From: Vibrio anguillarum | Lineage (GTDB): Bacteria > Pseudomonadota > Gammaproteobacteria > Enterobacterales > Vibrionaceae | Assembly (NCBI RefSeq): GCF_001989995.2 | Contig: NZ_JAHGUP010000047.1 | Span: 1-58,495, forward strand | Length of the DNA stretch: 58,495 bases | Direction: 5' to 3' | Shown: positions 1 to 8,462 of the stretch, in pieces | How the letters are laid out: every line of letters starts with the position of its first letter | Numbering within the stretch: position 1 is the first letter of the stretch | Translations under genes and position numbers: made by a program | The notes under the pieces: generated by a model | The model's database searches: none | What the model saw: only the letters and a program-made list of their open reading frames with translations | Told to the model about the DNA's origin: nothing

Positions 1-43
1 TTTCATGCGGTTTCCCTGCATTAGGCATCAATAGCTATACATG

Positions 44-69
44 AAAAAGCGCCAACACGGCGCTTTTTT
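44..69. terminator. Intrinsic terminator of an upstream gene
   Basis: A five-base GCGCC/GGCGC stem with a short AACAC loop is flanked by an A-run on the left and six T on the right, so it can work in both directions. The first 43 bases before it do not contain enough sequence to identify a gene. Confidence 0.8.
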
Positions 70-316
70 ACTGCCTATTTTAAAAGCACACCCATTTCAG
101 CGACTATGATAACTTATCTAATTAGTGACGAGACACTGTTACTAGGATACTTACATTGATCACAAAACAGACAATGGCGCTTTATCTTTGAACAATTTGA
201 TTTGTTGCTAAAAATAATTATTAATCAATAAATTAAAACAAAATCTAACGAATTCAAGCTTGGTTATGCTGATAAATCCAGCAAAAAAAACTTGATCAGT
301 ATCTACAACTCAAATA

Positions 317-332
317 CTGTATACACATACAG
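317..332 (+). promoter_or_regulatory. LexA/SOS box of sulA
   Basis: The sequence CTGTATACACATACAG is a CTG-N10-CAG palindrome that fits the gammaproteobacterial LexA box closely. It lies 22 bases before the sulA start codon, where a repressor would block transcription or initiation. This is known SOS architecture for sulA; binding here is inferred. The 245 bases upstream of it (70-314) are AT-rich and show no gene. Confidence 0.85.
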
Positions 333-353
333 CATGTATGAAAGGACAGTGTT

Positions 354-752
354 ATGCTTCAAGTAAATTTCGCTTCTCAACTATCAGCTCAGTACCCTTT
401 GGCTAATGCCCATCGCTCAGTAAATACGATTGAACAAGCCATGATGTCAAAGCTTGCTAAGCTATCTCAGCACCAACAGCAGTGGATCTTATTCACCTCT
501 GAATGTCCTCGACCACAGTATGAACAGTTTGCTTCTTTCAATATACATTGCGACAGAGTGATCCACATGAAACCCTCTCAAACGTTATCGGAATTAGAGA
601 TTGTGATTAAAGCTATCCGCTCCGGAAATGCCAGTGCGATAATCGCGTCAAATACTATTGAGCCTATCAACCAACACCTACTCAAGCAATTAGCGGCCGA
701 GCAGCACTGTGATGTATTTTTTGTTGCAGGGAAACAGCAACCGTTTCATTGA
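354..752 (+). CDS. sulA: SOS cell division inhibitor SulA
   Basis: This 132-residue protein is related to SulA, the cytosolic inhibitor that binds FtsZ and stops septation after DNA damage. The visible signature is the central ATPase-like fold of the family: the segment QQQWILFTSE, then RVIHMKPSQTLSELEIVIKA and IRSGNASAIIA, which parallel the [21 protein letters not shown] region of E. coli SulA. It is shorter than the 169-residue E. coli protein, as is usual in Vibrio. The start has an AAAGGA ribosome site eight bases upstream. A near-perfect LexA box precedes it, supporting SOS control. It is transcribed alone, convergent with fabV. Confidence 0.85.
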   Translation: MLQVNFASQLSAQYPLANAHRSVNTIEQAMMSKLAKLSQHQQQWILFTSECPRPQYEQFASFNIHCDRVIHMKPSQTLSELEIVIKAIRSGNASAIIASNTIEPINQHLLKQLAAEQHCDVFFVAGKQQPFH

Positions 753-761
753 TCGAGAAAA

Positions 762-832
762 TGCTGTTGAGGGTGAATAATGCTGTATTACCCTCCATAA
801 CAGCAAAGGCCTAGCACTGTGGCTAGACCTTT
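762..832. terminator. Two inverted repeats between convergent sulA and fabV
   Basis: A long imperfect inverted repeat pairs TGCTGTTGAGGGT (762-774) with ACCCTCCATAACAGCA (790-805). A second pairs AAAGGCCTAGC (805-815) with GCTAGACCTTT (822-832). Neither has a long T-run, so termination is plausible in this convergent gap but not certain. Confidence 0.45.
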
Positions 833-874
833 GAGATTAGAACATCTTAATTGTGTTACTGTGACACCAATAGA

Positions 875-2077
875 TTAGATATCAATTACATCGAATGCCA
901 CTTCAGTATCGACATCGGCTTCGTAATCAACGCCATCAACGCCAAAACCGAATAACTTCAAGAATTCTTCTTTGTATTCAACGTAATCCGTCAGCTCTTT
1001 TAGGTTTTCAGTAGTGATCTGTGGCCAAAGCTCACGGCAATGCTTTTGAATATCTTCACGCAGTTCCCAGTCATCCAGACGCAGACGATTTTGCTCATCT
1101 ACTTCCGGCGCACTACCGTCTTCTTTATAAAGACGTTGGCTAAACATGCGATAGATCTGTTCAATACATCCTTCATGTACACCTTGCTCACGCATTTTCT
1201 TAAACACCATTGCGATGTAAAGAGGCATAACAGGAATAGCTGAACTGGCTTGAGTAACAACCGATTTAAGAACGGCCACATTAGCCGTACCGCCTAATAC
1301 AGAAAGCTGTTCATTCAGTGCCGATGCGGCGCGGTCTAAATCCATCTTCGCTTTACCTAGCGCACCATCCCAATAGATTGGCCAAGTTAGCTCAGTACCG
1401 ATATAGCTATAAGCCACGGTTTTACACCCTTGGGCCAATACGCCAGCTTCAGCAAGTGCATGGATCCATAGCTCCCAATCTTGACCGCCCATAACCGTTA
1501 CCGTGTCTGCAATTTCCTGCTCAGTTGCAGGTTCAACACTGGCTTCAATGATGATGTCTTTATTGGTATCAACCGCTGTCGCGGTGTATGTTTGGCCAAT
1601 CGGTTTCAATGATGAGCGAATCAGTTCGCCAGTTTCAGGTAACTTACGCACTGGTGAAGCAAGCGAGTAAACCACCATATCAATTTGACCTAAGTCTTGT
1701 TTGATTAGCTCGATCGCTTTCTGTTTTGCTTGGTGAGAAAATGCATCACCATTTAGGCTTTTAGCATACAAACCCGCCTCGTGAGCAAGCTTGTCAAACG
1801 CGGCTGCGTTATAAAAACCGGCGGTGCCTGGTTTTTTATCCGTGCCCGGTTTTTCAAAGAAAACACCGATGGTCGCAGCACCTCCACCAAAAGCGGCGGT
1901 AATACGAGACGAAAGGCCGTAGCCACTGGATGAGCCTACAACAAGTACACGTTTCGGTGCATTTTTGATAGGGCCTTGTGCTTTGGTGTAAGCAATTTGT
2001 TCTTTTACATTAGCTTCACAACCCACAGGGTGCGTTGTCGTACAGATAAATCCACGAATTTTAGGTTTGATGATCAT
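875..2077 (-). CDS. fabV: Enoyl-[acyl-carrier-protein] reductase, FabV type
   Basis: FabV is the NADH-dependent enoyl-ACP reductase that completes each elongation round of type II fatty acid synthesis and confers natural triclosan tolerance. The protein carries the Rossmann glycine motif (VVGSSSGYG, residues 46-54) and the family's catalytic Tyr-X8-Lys pair within [10 protein letters not shown]. Using the ATG at 2077 puts the pair at Y235 and K244, the numbering normally given for FabV, and this start has an AAGGAAG ribosome site. A TTG two codons upstream is less likely. Length is 400 residues, full for the family. It has its own promoter region after the fadE terminator. Confidence 0.96.
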   Translation of the reverse strand: MIIKPKIRGFICTTTHPVGCEANVKEQIAYTKAQGPIKNAPKRVLVVGSSSGYGLSSRITAAFGGGAATIGVFFEKPGTDKKPGTAGFYNAAAFDKLAHEAGLYAKSLNGDAFSHQAKQKAIELIKQDLGQIDMVVYSLASPVRKLPETGELIRSSLKPIGQTYTATAVDTNKDIIIEASVEPATEQEIADTVTVMGGQDWELWIHALAEAGVLAQGCKTVAYSYIGTELTWPIYWDGALGKAKMDLDRAASALNEQLSVLGGTANVAVLKSVVTQASSAIPVMPLYIAMVFKKMREQGVHEGCIEQIYRMFSQRLYKEDGSAPEVDEQNRLRLDDWELREDIQKHCRELWPQITTENLKELTDYVEYKEEFLKLFGFGVDGVDYEADVDTEVAFDVIDI

Positions 2078-2187
2078 ATTCAACTTCCTTCAAAAATCTC
2101 CGCTAGGATAAAAGTTTCGCTCGAAGATCTCACCCTATTTCTTTAAAAACAGGCAGAAATTGCAAGTGGTTGGATCTCTCGTGGCTC

Positions 2188-2221
2188 AAAAAATCAGGGC
2201 ACCCGACTAGGATGCCCTGAT
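2188..2221 (-). terminator. Intrinsic terminator of fadE
   Basis: On the minus strand a nine-base perfect stem (ATCAGGGCA/TGCCCTGAT) is followed by six T. It lies 34 bases after the fadE stop and separates fadE from fabV. Confidence 0.9.
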
Positions 2222-2254
2222 ATATGGTCACACTTTTAGTGACGATATTCGCGA

Positions 2255-4537
2255 CTAGGCGACATGATTAAGCTTTGGCTTTCCCGGCTTATTGGTCATC
2301 ACCTCGCTCAAGTCATGGCTAAAGTGATCAACTTGAATCGCTTTATAACGCAGTTTGTCTGCGGCCAAAATTTGGTCTACTTCAGTTTGAGTCAACACAT
2401 TTTCACTTAAGGCTTGAGCTAATCGCTCAGTCAGGGCACCTTTACGCGCAATTTTACCCTCTTTGGCTGCGCGGAACAGCTTGCGCTCAAGTGCACTGAT
2501 ACCGTACATCGCCAAAAACGCTTTTTCCATCAAGCCAACGCTATCGTCTTCCTCTGGCCCAATGTAACAAAGATGAGTGAGACGATCTCGATGTGCTCCA
2601 GGAGTCATTAAGCTTTCCGCCAGTTTGACCGACAGCTCATCGCTAGGTTTGTCATAATGGTTGCCCAAAGGGAAGACCAACACTTTAAGTAAGCGCCCAA
2701 CCACTTTGTTGGGGAAGTTGCTGTACGCCTCTTGCAAAGATTTAGCCGCGTGGTACAAACAATATTGCACCGCGTAGTGCACGTAATCTAAATCGGTTTG
2801 TTGGCGGCCTTCATCTTCATACTTTTTCAAGGTCGCTGAAGCCATGTACAGATAACTCAAACCATCACCTAAACGCGCTGAGATCATCTCTTTACGTTTA
2901 AGATCGCCACCTAACGTCAACATAGCGAAATCGGCACTCACGGCAAGTGCTCGGCTAATGCGCGTCAACTGTTGGTAATACGCTTTTGTTGGGCCGCTCA
3001 TCTGCGCTTTGACAAAGCGCGAACCCGTTAATGCAGCACCGAGTGCCCCAAAGGTATTTTTGGTCGCGTGGCTAATGTGCTTAAACAACAGCTTATCGAA
3101 ATCTTTCGCGCCTTGCTCTGTATCAGGATTAGCCGCCGCTTCCATCTCTTTCAAAACATAAGGATGACAACGAGTGGCACCTTGGCCAAAGATCATCAAA
3201 TTGCGAGTTAGGATATTGGCCCCTTCAACCGTTATTGCGACCGGGATACCGAGATAATGTGTTCCGAGGTAGTTCATTGGCCCATCTTGAATCGCTCGAC
3301 CAGAGTGAATATCCATCGAATCATTTAAAATTGTGCGCGCAATTTCTGTCATATGATATTTGGCAATGGCAGTCACTATGCCCGGCTTTTCTTTCAAATC
3401 GAGCGAGGTTGTGGTTAAGGTTCGTGTCGCTTCAAGCAAATAAGTTAAGCCACCGATACGGCCCAGTGCTTCAGCTACCCCTTCAAATTTACCAATCGAC
3501 ATGCCAAATTGCTTGCGCACATAAGCGTATGCACCTGTCGTGCGCGAAGTTAAGTGACCAATCGCCGTACCAAGTGCGGGTAATGAAATACCACGCCCTG
3601 CCGACAAACATTCCACCAGCATGCGCCAGCCTTTACCCGCATAGTCAGCACCACCGATGAGCCAATCCATCGGGATGAAAACATCTTGACCACGCGTTGG
3701 GCCGTTCATAAACGCAAGACCGAGTGGATCATGTCGCTCGCCAATTTCCACGCCTTTGTGATTAGCAGGGATCAACGCGCAGGTAATACCGATATCGAGC
3801 TTATCGCCTAGAAGTTTTTCAGGATCACTGAGTTTGAAAGCTAGGCCTAGCACAGTTGCAACCGGAGCCAGCGTGATATAACGCTTATTCCAACTGAGTT
3901 TAATCCCAAGGACTTCTTTGCCCTCGTGCTTGCCGTAACACACCACGCCTTGATCAGGAATGCCGCCAGCATCGGAGCCTGCTTCTGGCCCTGTCAGCGC
4001 AAAACAAGGGATATCCGTACCGTCAGCTAAGCGAGGAAGCCAGTAGTCTTTCTGTTGTTGTGTACCGTAGTGAGAGAGAAGCTCTCCCGGGCCAAGCGAG
4101 TTTGGCACCATCACTGTAACAGCGGTACTGATACTGCGCGTCGCAATCCGTGACACTATGGTGGAATTGGCGAGTGCGGAAAATTCACGACCACCGTAGG
4201 CCTTTGAAATAATCAAAGAGAAGAAACGCTCTTTACGCAGAAACGTCCACACTTCCGCTGGCAAGTCGCGATCTTCTTTCACGATTTTATGGTCATCTAA
4301 CATAGACAGCAGCGTTTCCAATTCATTATCAATGAAAGATTGCTCTTCATCTGACAAGGTTGGTTTTGGGTAATGATGCAGCTTGGTAAAGTCTGGACGA
4401 CCTGAAAACAGTTCACCATCCCACCAAACGCTGCCCGCTTCCATCGCCTCTTTTTCTGTCTCCGATAACGGAGGCAAAACTTGCTTAAACAGTTTAAAGG
4501 CGGGGTCGCTTATCCATTTTCTTCGTAGAGAGCTCAT
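2255..4537 (-). CDS. fadE: Acyl-CoA dehydrogenase FadE
   Basis: FadE is the FAD-dependent acyl-CoA dehydrogenase that starts each round of beta-oxidation. The 760-residue product starts MSSLRRKWISDPAFKLFK and shows the acyl-CoA dehydrogenase signature ALTGPEAGSDAGGIPD, followed by the family's ARTILNDSMDIHSGRAIQ and GANILTRNLMIFGQG segments and a long C-terminal DUF1974-type region. The ATG at 4537 is chosen because it has an AAGGA ribosome site; a further-upstream in-frame start would overlap the end of the regulator gene. The gene follows the PsrA-like regulator by 55 bases and probably shares its transcript, so fatty-acid derepression would act on both. Confidence 0.95.
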   Translation of the reverse strand: MSSLRRKWISDPAFKLFKQVLPPLSETEKEAMEAGSVWWDGELFSGRPDFTKLHHYPKPTLSDEEQSFIDNELETLLSMLDDHKIVKEDRDLPAEVWTFLRKERFFSLIISKAYGGREFSALANSTIVSRIATRSISTAVTVMVPNSLGPGELLSHYGTQQQKDYWLPRLADGTDIPCFALTGPEAGSDAGGIPDQGVVCYGKHEGKEVLGIKLSWNKRYITLAPVATVLGLAFKLSDPEKLLGDKLDIGITCALIPANHKGVEIGERHDPLGLAFMNGPTRGQDVFIPMDWLIGGADYAGKGWRMLVECLSAGRGISLPALGTAIGHLTSRTTGAYAYVRKQFGMSIGKFEGVAEALGRIGGLTYLLEATRTLTTTSLDLKEKPGIVTAIAKYHMTEIARTILNDSMDIHSGRAIQDGPMNYLGTHYLGIPVAITVEGANILTRNLMIFGQGATRCHPYVLKEMEAAANPDTEQGAKDFDKLLFKHISHATKNTFGALGAALTGSRFVKAQMSGPTKAYYQQLTRISRALAVSADFAMLTLGGDLKRKEMISARLGDGLSYLYMASATLKKYEDEGRQQTDLDYVHYAVQYCLYHAAKSLQEAYSNFPNKVVGRLLKVLVFPLGNHYDKPSDELSVKLAESLMTPGAHRDRLTHLCYIGPEEDDSVGLMEKAFLAMYGISALERKLFRAAKEGKIARKGALTERLAQALSENVLTQTEVDQILAADKLRYKAIQVDHFSHDLSEVMTNKPGKPKLNHVA

Positions 4538-4592
4538 GATCAGATCCTTTTGTTCGCTTGGATTGTTACTTCTTATAATAGATTTAATTGGG

Positions 4593-5219
4593 TTAATCAG
4601 CCGCAACGCCGGCGGCTAAATAAGGAATAAGTAAGTCGACGACGGCTTTGGCATCCACTTGGTTGCCAAAATCACTTTCGGCAATCTCAGCCAATGCTTG
4701 GCTCGACGCCATGGTAAAAACACACGTGCCTAACGTGAAGTGCAAACGCCAGAATAGAGTTTCAGGCGTCAGTTTTGGATTCGCCTTCATCACTGACTGA
4801 GTAAACAGTGACAATACATCGCTGTAGCGTGTGGTGATAAACCAACGCAAATGACCTTGCACATCGGTATAGCCGCGACCAATCAACAACATAAAACGGC
4901 TGGTACCGTTGGGCCTAACATCATTCAACGCACGTAATGGTGTACGCAATGACTCAAACACTTCCGACATTTGATATTCATCTTGGGAGTTTAACTCCTG
5001 CAGCGCTTGTTGAACGGCAGGCATAAATGCTTCTAAATAACGATTCAACACTGCACGCACTAACGTTTTCTTATCACCAAAATGGTAGTTAACCGAGGCT
5101 AGATTTACTCCAGCTTTGCTGGTGATAGCTCGTAACGATGTATCGTTGAAGCCATGTTCAGCAAACAATCCCTCTGCAACATCTAGGATTTTTTCTTTGG
5201 TACTACTTCTTGGTGCCAT
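4593..5219 (-). CDS. psrA: TetR-family fatty-acid regulator, PsrA-like
   Basis: This is a 208-residue TetR/AcrR repressor with an N-terminal helix-turn-helix (ITSKAGVNLASVNYHFGDKK) that is nearly identical to the DNA-binding segment of PsrA, the long-chain fatty acid sensor of Pseudomonas and Vibrio. The C-terminal half has the helical ligand-binding form of the family. The start is the ATG of MAPRSSTKEK; earlier TTG and GTG codons are possible. A perfect palindrome lies directly upstream, suggesting autoregulation, and fadE lies immediately downstream, matching a role in beta-oxidation control. Function is inferred from the motif and neighbours. Confidence 0.88.
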   Translation of the reverse strand: MAPRSSTKEKILDVAEGLFAEHGFNDTSLRAITSKAGVNLASVNYHFGDKKTLVRAVLNRYLEAFMPAVQQALQELNSQDEYQMSEVFESLRTPLRALNDVRPNGTSRFMLLIGRGYTDVQGHLRWFITTRYSDVLSLFTQSVMKANPKLTPETLFWRLHFTLGTCVFTMASSQALAEIAESDFGNQVDAKAVVDLLIPYLAAGVAAD

Positions 5220-5233
5220 TTCAATCACTCGTA

Positions 5234-5249
5234 TCAAACAGGTGTTTGA
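5234..5249. promoter_or_regulatory. Probable PsrA operator
   Basis: TCAAACA-GG-TGTTTGA is a perfect 16-base palindrome 15 bases upstream of the regulator start. It resembles the GAAAC-N4-GTTTC type site described for PsrA, with a shorter spacer. Its position fits autorepression of psrA-fadE. Confidence 0.65.
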
Positions 5250-5259
5250 AATATACTAT

Positions 5260-5560
5260 CGACACAATTGATTAACAAGCAATTAACATCACATTTTTAC
5301 GAAATGATCGGAGCTGAAGAGTAAAATAGAAGTAAGCTAATGAAAGATAAATATTTTAAAAATAAATTGAAAAAAATGGCTTTGAGATGGAACTGATTGT
5401 GAAATGCTCAGTCTCAATAAGTGTAGTTAGCAGAGCATTAAGAATTTTACAGGCCGTCAAATTTTTCTTCTTACTGTAACTACCGATATGCTGCTTTTTC
5501 TTATTAACTCCTATGTTTATTTGTATCCGCCCAGCGCCTTTTGCTCTGGGCTTTTTTTTT
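5260..5560 (+). ncRNA. Candidate short transcript divergent from psrA
   Basis: A strong plus-strand terminator at 5529-5560 has no recognisable gene in front of it: the only upstream gene, psrA, runs the other way. A transcript starting in the psrA promoter region and ending here would be roughly 250-300 bases with a nine-T tail, as seen in Hfq-dependent small RNAs. It contains a possible 18-codon reading frame, MKDKYFKNKLKKMALRWN, at 5340-5396, with only a weak ribosome site. Whether it is an sRNA, a small-protein mRNA or neither cannot be told from sequence alone. The rest of the psrA-to-5668 gap shows no gene. Confidence 0.3.
5529..5560 (+). terminator. Strong plus-strand terminator
   Basis: A GCCCAG/CTGGGC stem around an 11-base loop is followed by nine T. 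There is no T-run on the other strand, so it works rightward only and ends a transcript that starts within 5250-5528. Confidence 0.8.
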
Positions 5561-5667
5561 GCCACATGAGAGGCAAAGCAGTAACTGACGAGCGATAAAA
5601 TCGGCCAACACTGCAATTTTTACTCAGGTCAGTATATACTACGGCCCTTTTCTGCTCGAAAATCATC

Positions 5668-6561
5668 ATGAAACTGTCTGACACCCCCATAACGCAACAT
5701 ACTTTTGCCAATAACCGCTTCTATTTAAAACGTGATGATCAACTTCACAGCCATTTTTCCGGAAATAAAGCGCGTAAGTTCATGGCGTTATTGGATAGCG
5801 ATCTCCCCGGCATCAACACTTTAATCAGCTATGGTTCGGCGCAATCGAATGCTCTCTATTCTCTGGCAGCTCTTGCGCGCATTAAAGGGTGGAAATTTGA
5901 GTTTTATGTAGACCACATTCCAACGTGGTTACAACAAAGGCCGATTGGCAACTATCGTGGTGCACTGGATTTAGGAGCGCACATCATCGAAGTTAGCCCC
6001 ATCAATATAATGGCCCCCGAGCAGTATATTGATACGATCCGCCAGCCTGATGCTTCATGCTTAGTCGTACCGGAAGGCGGTCGCTCAAAGATGGCCGAAA
6101 CGGGCATTAAGCAGTTGGCTCTAGAAATTCTCAACTGGATGAGAATGGAGACAAAAACGCAATTCGTCGTTGCGTTGCCCTCCGGGACAGGAACCACTGC
6201 GATCTACCTGCAAAAATATCTAAAACCGCACGGCATTGAGGTTCTGACCTGTGCTTGTGTAGGGGGAAATGACTACCTCATCCAACAATTTGACGAGCTT
6301 GAAGAGCGCCAGTACCCTACGATTATATCTACAGAGAAAAAGCATCACTTTGGACGATTATACGAAGCCGATTATCGGATGTGGCAAAATCTACTTGAGC
6401 AGACTCATGTGGAATTTGATCTGTTGTATGACCCTATGATGTGGCAATGTTTGTTACCTTGGATGGAAGCTCATCCAGAAAAAACGGTGATTTATATTCA
6501 TCAAGGTGGGTTACTGGGCAATGAAAGTATGCTGCCCCGCTATCAGCGGCAATTTGATTAA
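5668..6561 (+). CDS. PLP-dependent enzyme, ACC deaminase/D-cysteine desulfhydrase family
   Basis: This 297-residue protein belongs to the fold-type II PLP enzymes that include 1-aminocyclopropane-1-carboxylate deaminase and D-cysteine desulfhydrase. The lysine of FSGNKARKF (about K34) is the expected Schiff-base residue, YGSAQSNALYSLAA is the substrate/carboxylate loop, and LPSGTGTTAIYL is the glycine-rich phosphate loop. It is somewhat short for the family (about 330). A TATACT -10 element at 5635-5640 lies 28 bases before the start. The true substrate cannot be read from sequence; D-cysteine or another D-amino acid is more likely than ACC in a Vibrio. Confidence 0.8.
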   Translation: MKLSDTPITQHTFANNRFYLKRDDQLHSHFSGNKARKFMALLDSDLPGINTLISYGSAQSNALYSLAALARIKGWKFEFYVDHIPTWLQQRPIGNYRGALDLGAHIIEVSPINIMAPEQYIDTIRQPDASCLVVPEGGRSKMAETGIKQLALEILNWMRMETKTQFVVALPSGTGTTAIYLQKYLKPHGIEVLTCACVGGNDYLIQQFDELEERQYPTIISTEKKHHFGRLYEADYRMWQNLLEQTHVEFDLLYDPMMWQCLLPWMEAHPEKTVIYIHQGGLLGNESMLPRYQRQFD

Positions 6562-6589
6562 CTACCTCACTATAAATAGGAGATACACC

Positions 6590-6844
6590 ATGCTGAAGTA
6601 CTGTGTTTGGTTATTATTGATTGCTCCTAGCTTTGGCTACACGAAAGTAATCAATACCGCTTCGCTACCGGTTGTGGTGGCTACAGAAGGTAAAACTTTG
6701 CAACGTGTTTGCTATTATAAGGACCAAGCTTATTCTATCGGTGCAGTGATTCAAGTCGGTGAGCTGTATATGATCTGCCAAGAGGCCAATGATTTTGAAA
6801 CCAATGGCCCCTTAAGATGGGTGTTACTGACTCAACAAAAATAG
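6590..6844 (+). CDS. Small secreted DUF1496 protein, YnjH-like
   Basis: This is an 84-residue protein with an N-terminal signal peptide (MLKYCVWLLLIAPSFGYT) and the conserved DUF1496 core, RVCYYKDQAYSIGAVIQVG followed by a second cysteine in MICQE. The two cysteines could form a disulphide in the periplasm. The start at 6590 is set by an AGGAG ribosome site nine bases upstream; longer in-frame starts would run into the preceding gene. It lies 28 bases after the PLP enzyme gene and may share its transcript. The function of the family is not known to me. Confidence 0.8.
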   Translation: MLKYCVWLLLIAPSFGYTKVINTASLPVVVATEGKTLQRVCYYKDQAYSIGAVIQVGELYMICQEANDFETNGPLRWVLLTQQK

Positions 6845-6855
6845 TGAGAGGAAGA

Positions 6856-8307
6856 TTAGTTTAAGCCTCCCATTAGGGTGTATTTCACTTCCAAATATTC
6901 GTCTAGCCCCTGCTTTGCTCCCTCGCGGCCAAGACCTGACTCTTTGATGCCGCCAAACGGTGCGACTGTAGTTGATATCAAACCTTCGTTAATACCAACA
7001 ATGCCGACTTCCAGTGCCTCACTCAATCGCCAAGCCCGAGCCAATGACTGCGTATAGCAGTATGCAGCTAATCCAGAATCCGTGTGGTTTGCACGTTCAA
7101 TCACTTCCTCTTCGTGAGTGAAACGAAACAAAGGTGCAAGTGGGCCAAAGGTTTCTTCTTGAGCCACCAACATCTCTTCTGTCATCTCAGTTAATACGTG
7201 AGGCTCAAACAAGCGGCTACCGGCTTGAGGCAGAGTGCCATATTGCACTAAAGCGCCCTGCGCGGTGGCATCCGCAATATGTAATTTGACTTTAGCCACC
7301 GCCGCATCATTGATTAAAGGCCCCATTGTTACGCCTGATTCCAACCCATTTCCCACAATCAGCTTGCTGACTTTATCAACCAATTTTTTAACAAATTTAT
7401 CGTACACGCCCTCTTGCACATAGATTCGATTGGCACAGACACAAGTTTGGCCAGCGTTACGAAATTTCGCCACCATCACACCCTCTACGGCGGCATTAAT
7501 GTCGGCATCATCAAACACAATAAAAGGGGCATTACCACCCAGCTCGAGCGACAACTTTTTGATGTTGTGCGCGCACTGTGCCATTAATATTTTCCCCACT
7601 CCTGTTGAGCCAGTAAATGAGAGTTTCCGTACCACTTTGCTGCTGGTTAATTGCTGCCCGATTGCGATTGCCTCTCCGGTCACCACTTGCAATAAGCCAG
7701 CGGGAAGCCCAGCACGATGCGCCAATTCCGCCAAAGCAAGAGCAGTAAAAGGCGTATCTGGTGCTGGTTTGAGTACCACTGCGCATCCAGCCGCAATCGC
7801 TGGAGCACATTTACGAGTCACCATAGCCGCAGGGAAATTCCAAGGCGTGATCGCAGCAACCACACCAATAGGTTCTTTCGATACCAGTATTCTTGCATCC
7901 GCTTTATGACTCGGGACAAGCTCACCATAAGCTCGTTTTGCCTCTTCGGCATACCATTCGACAAAGCTGGCAGCATAGCTGATCTCGCCTTTCGCTTCCG
8001 CTAAAGGTTTGCCTTGCTCGTTGGTTAAAATCAGTGCCAGATCATCGCTGTGTTCAACAATCAATTCATACCAAGCTCTAAGCACTCTCGCTTTGTCCGC
8101 CGCTGGCTGTTTTTTCCACAGTTTCTGCGCAAGCTCTGCACCCTCAATCGCTTGTTGAACTTGCGCACTATCTAGCTGCGGAACCGTTCCAATCAGAGTG
8201 CCGTCATAAGGGTTGTAAACAGTTGAGGTGAGCGAATTGGATGCACAAACCCATTGACCATTGAGATAACATTGTTGTTTAAAAAGTTGAGGATCACGAA
8301 GCTGCAT
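6856..8307 (-). CDS. gabD: NAD(P)-dependent succinate-semialdehyde dehydrogenase
   Basis: This is a 483-residue aldehyde dehydrogenase that oxidises succinate semialdehyde to succinate, the last step of GABA and related polyamine catabolism. The active-site motif NAGQTCVCANR holds the catalytic cysteine and LELGGNAPFIVF the general-base glutamate; LSFTGSTGVGK is the nucleotide-binding loop. The length and the ending EYLEVKYTLMGG fit GabD. The ATG at 8307 has an AGGAG site seven bases upstream. No gabT or gabP lies beside it. A run of nine C (minus strand) sits just before the ribosome site. It is convergent with the DUF1496 gene. Confidence 0.93.
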   Translation of the reverse strand: MQLRDPQLFKQQCYLNGQWVCASNSLTSTVYNPYDGTLIGTVPQLDSAQVQQAIEGAELAQKLWKKQPAADKARVLRAWYELIVEHSDDLALILTNEQGKPLAEAKGEISYAASFVEWYAEEAKRAYGELVPSHKADARILVSKEPIGVVAAITPWNFPAAMVTRKCAPAIAAGCAVVLKPAPDTPFTALALAELAHRAGLPAGLLQVVTGEAIAIGQQLTSSKVVRKLSFTGSTGVGKILMAQCAHNIKKLSLELGGNAPFIVFDDADINAAVEGVMVAKFRNAGQTCVCANRIYVQEGVYDKFVKKLVDKVSKLIVGNGLESGVTMGPLINDAAVAKVKLHIADATAQGALVQYGTLPQAGSRLFEPHVLTEMTEEMLVAQEETFGPLAPLFRFTHEEEVIERANHTDSGLAAYCYTQSLARAWRLSEALEVGIVGINEGLISTTVAPFGGIKESGLGREGAKQGLDEYLEVKYTLMGGLN

Positions 8308-8331
8308 GACAATGCTCCTAGCGATAATAAA

Positions 8332-8340
8332 GGGGGGGGG
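8332..8340. repeat. G9 homopolymer in the gabD leader
   Basis: Nine consecutive G (C on the gabD strand) lie 25-33 bases before the gabD start codon, just upstream of its AGGAG ribosome site. Tracts of this length are prone to slippage. The remaining promoter gap (8341-8462) shows no other clear element. Confidence 0.9.
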
Positions 8341-8462
8341 AGAAGCACAGGGTAAAAGGAAACTGAGTCAGGTTCAATTGATAAACGGTATTATTCAGGG
8401 ATTGCGGCTATCTACTCATGCATCAGCCTCGACCCAGCCGCTTCCTATGCAGAAAAATGGCG

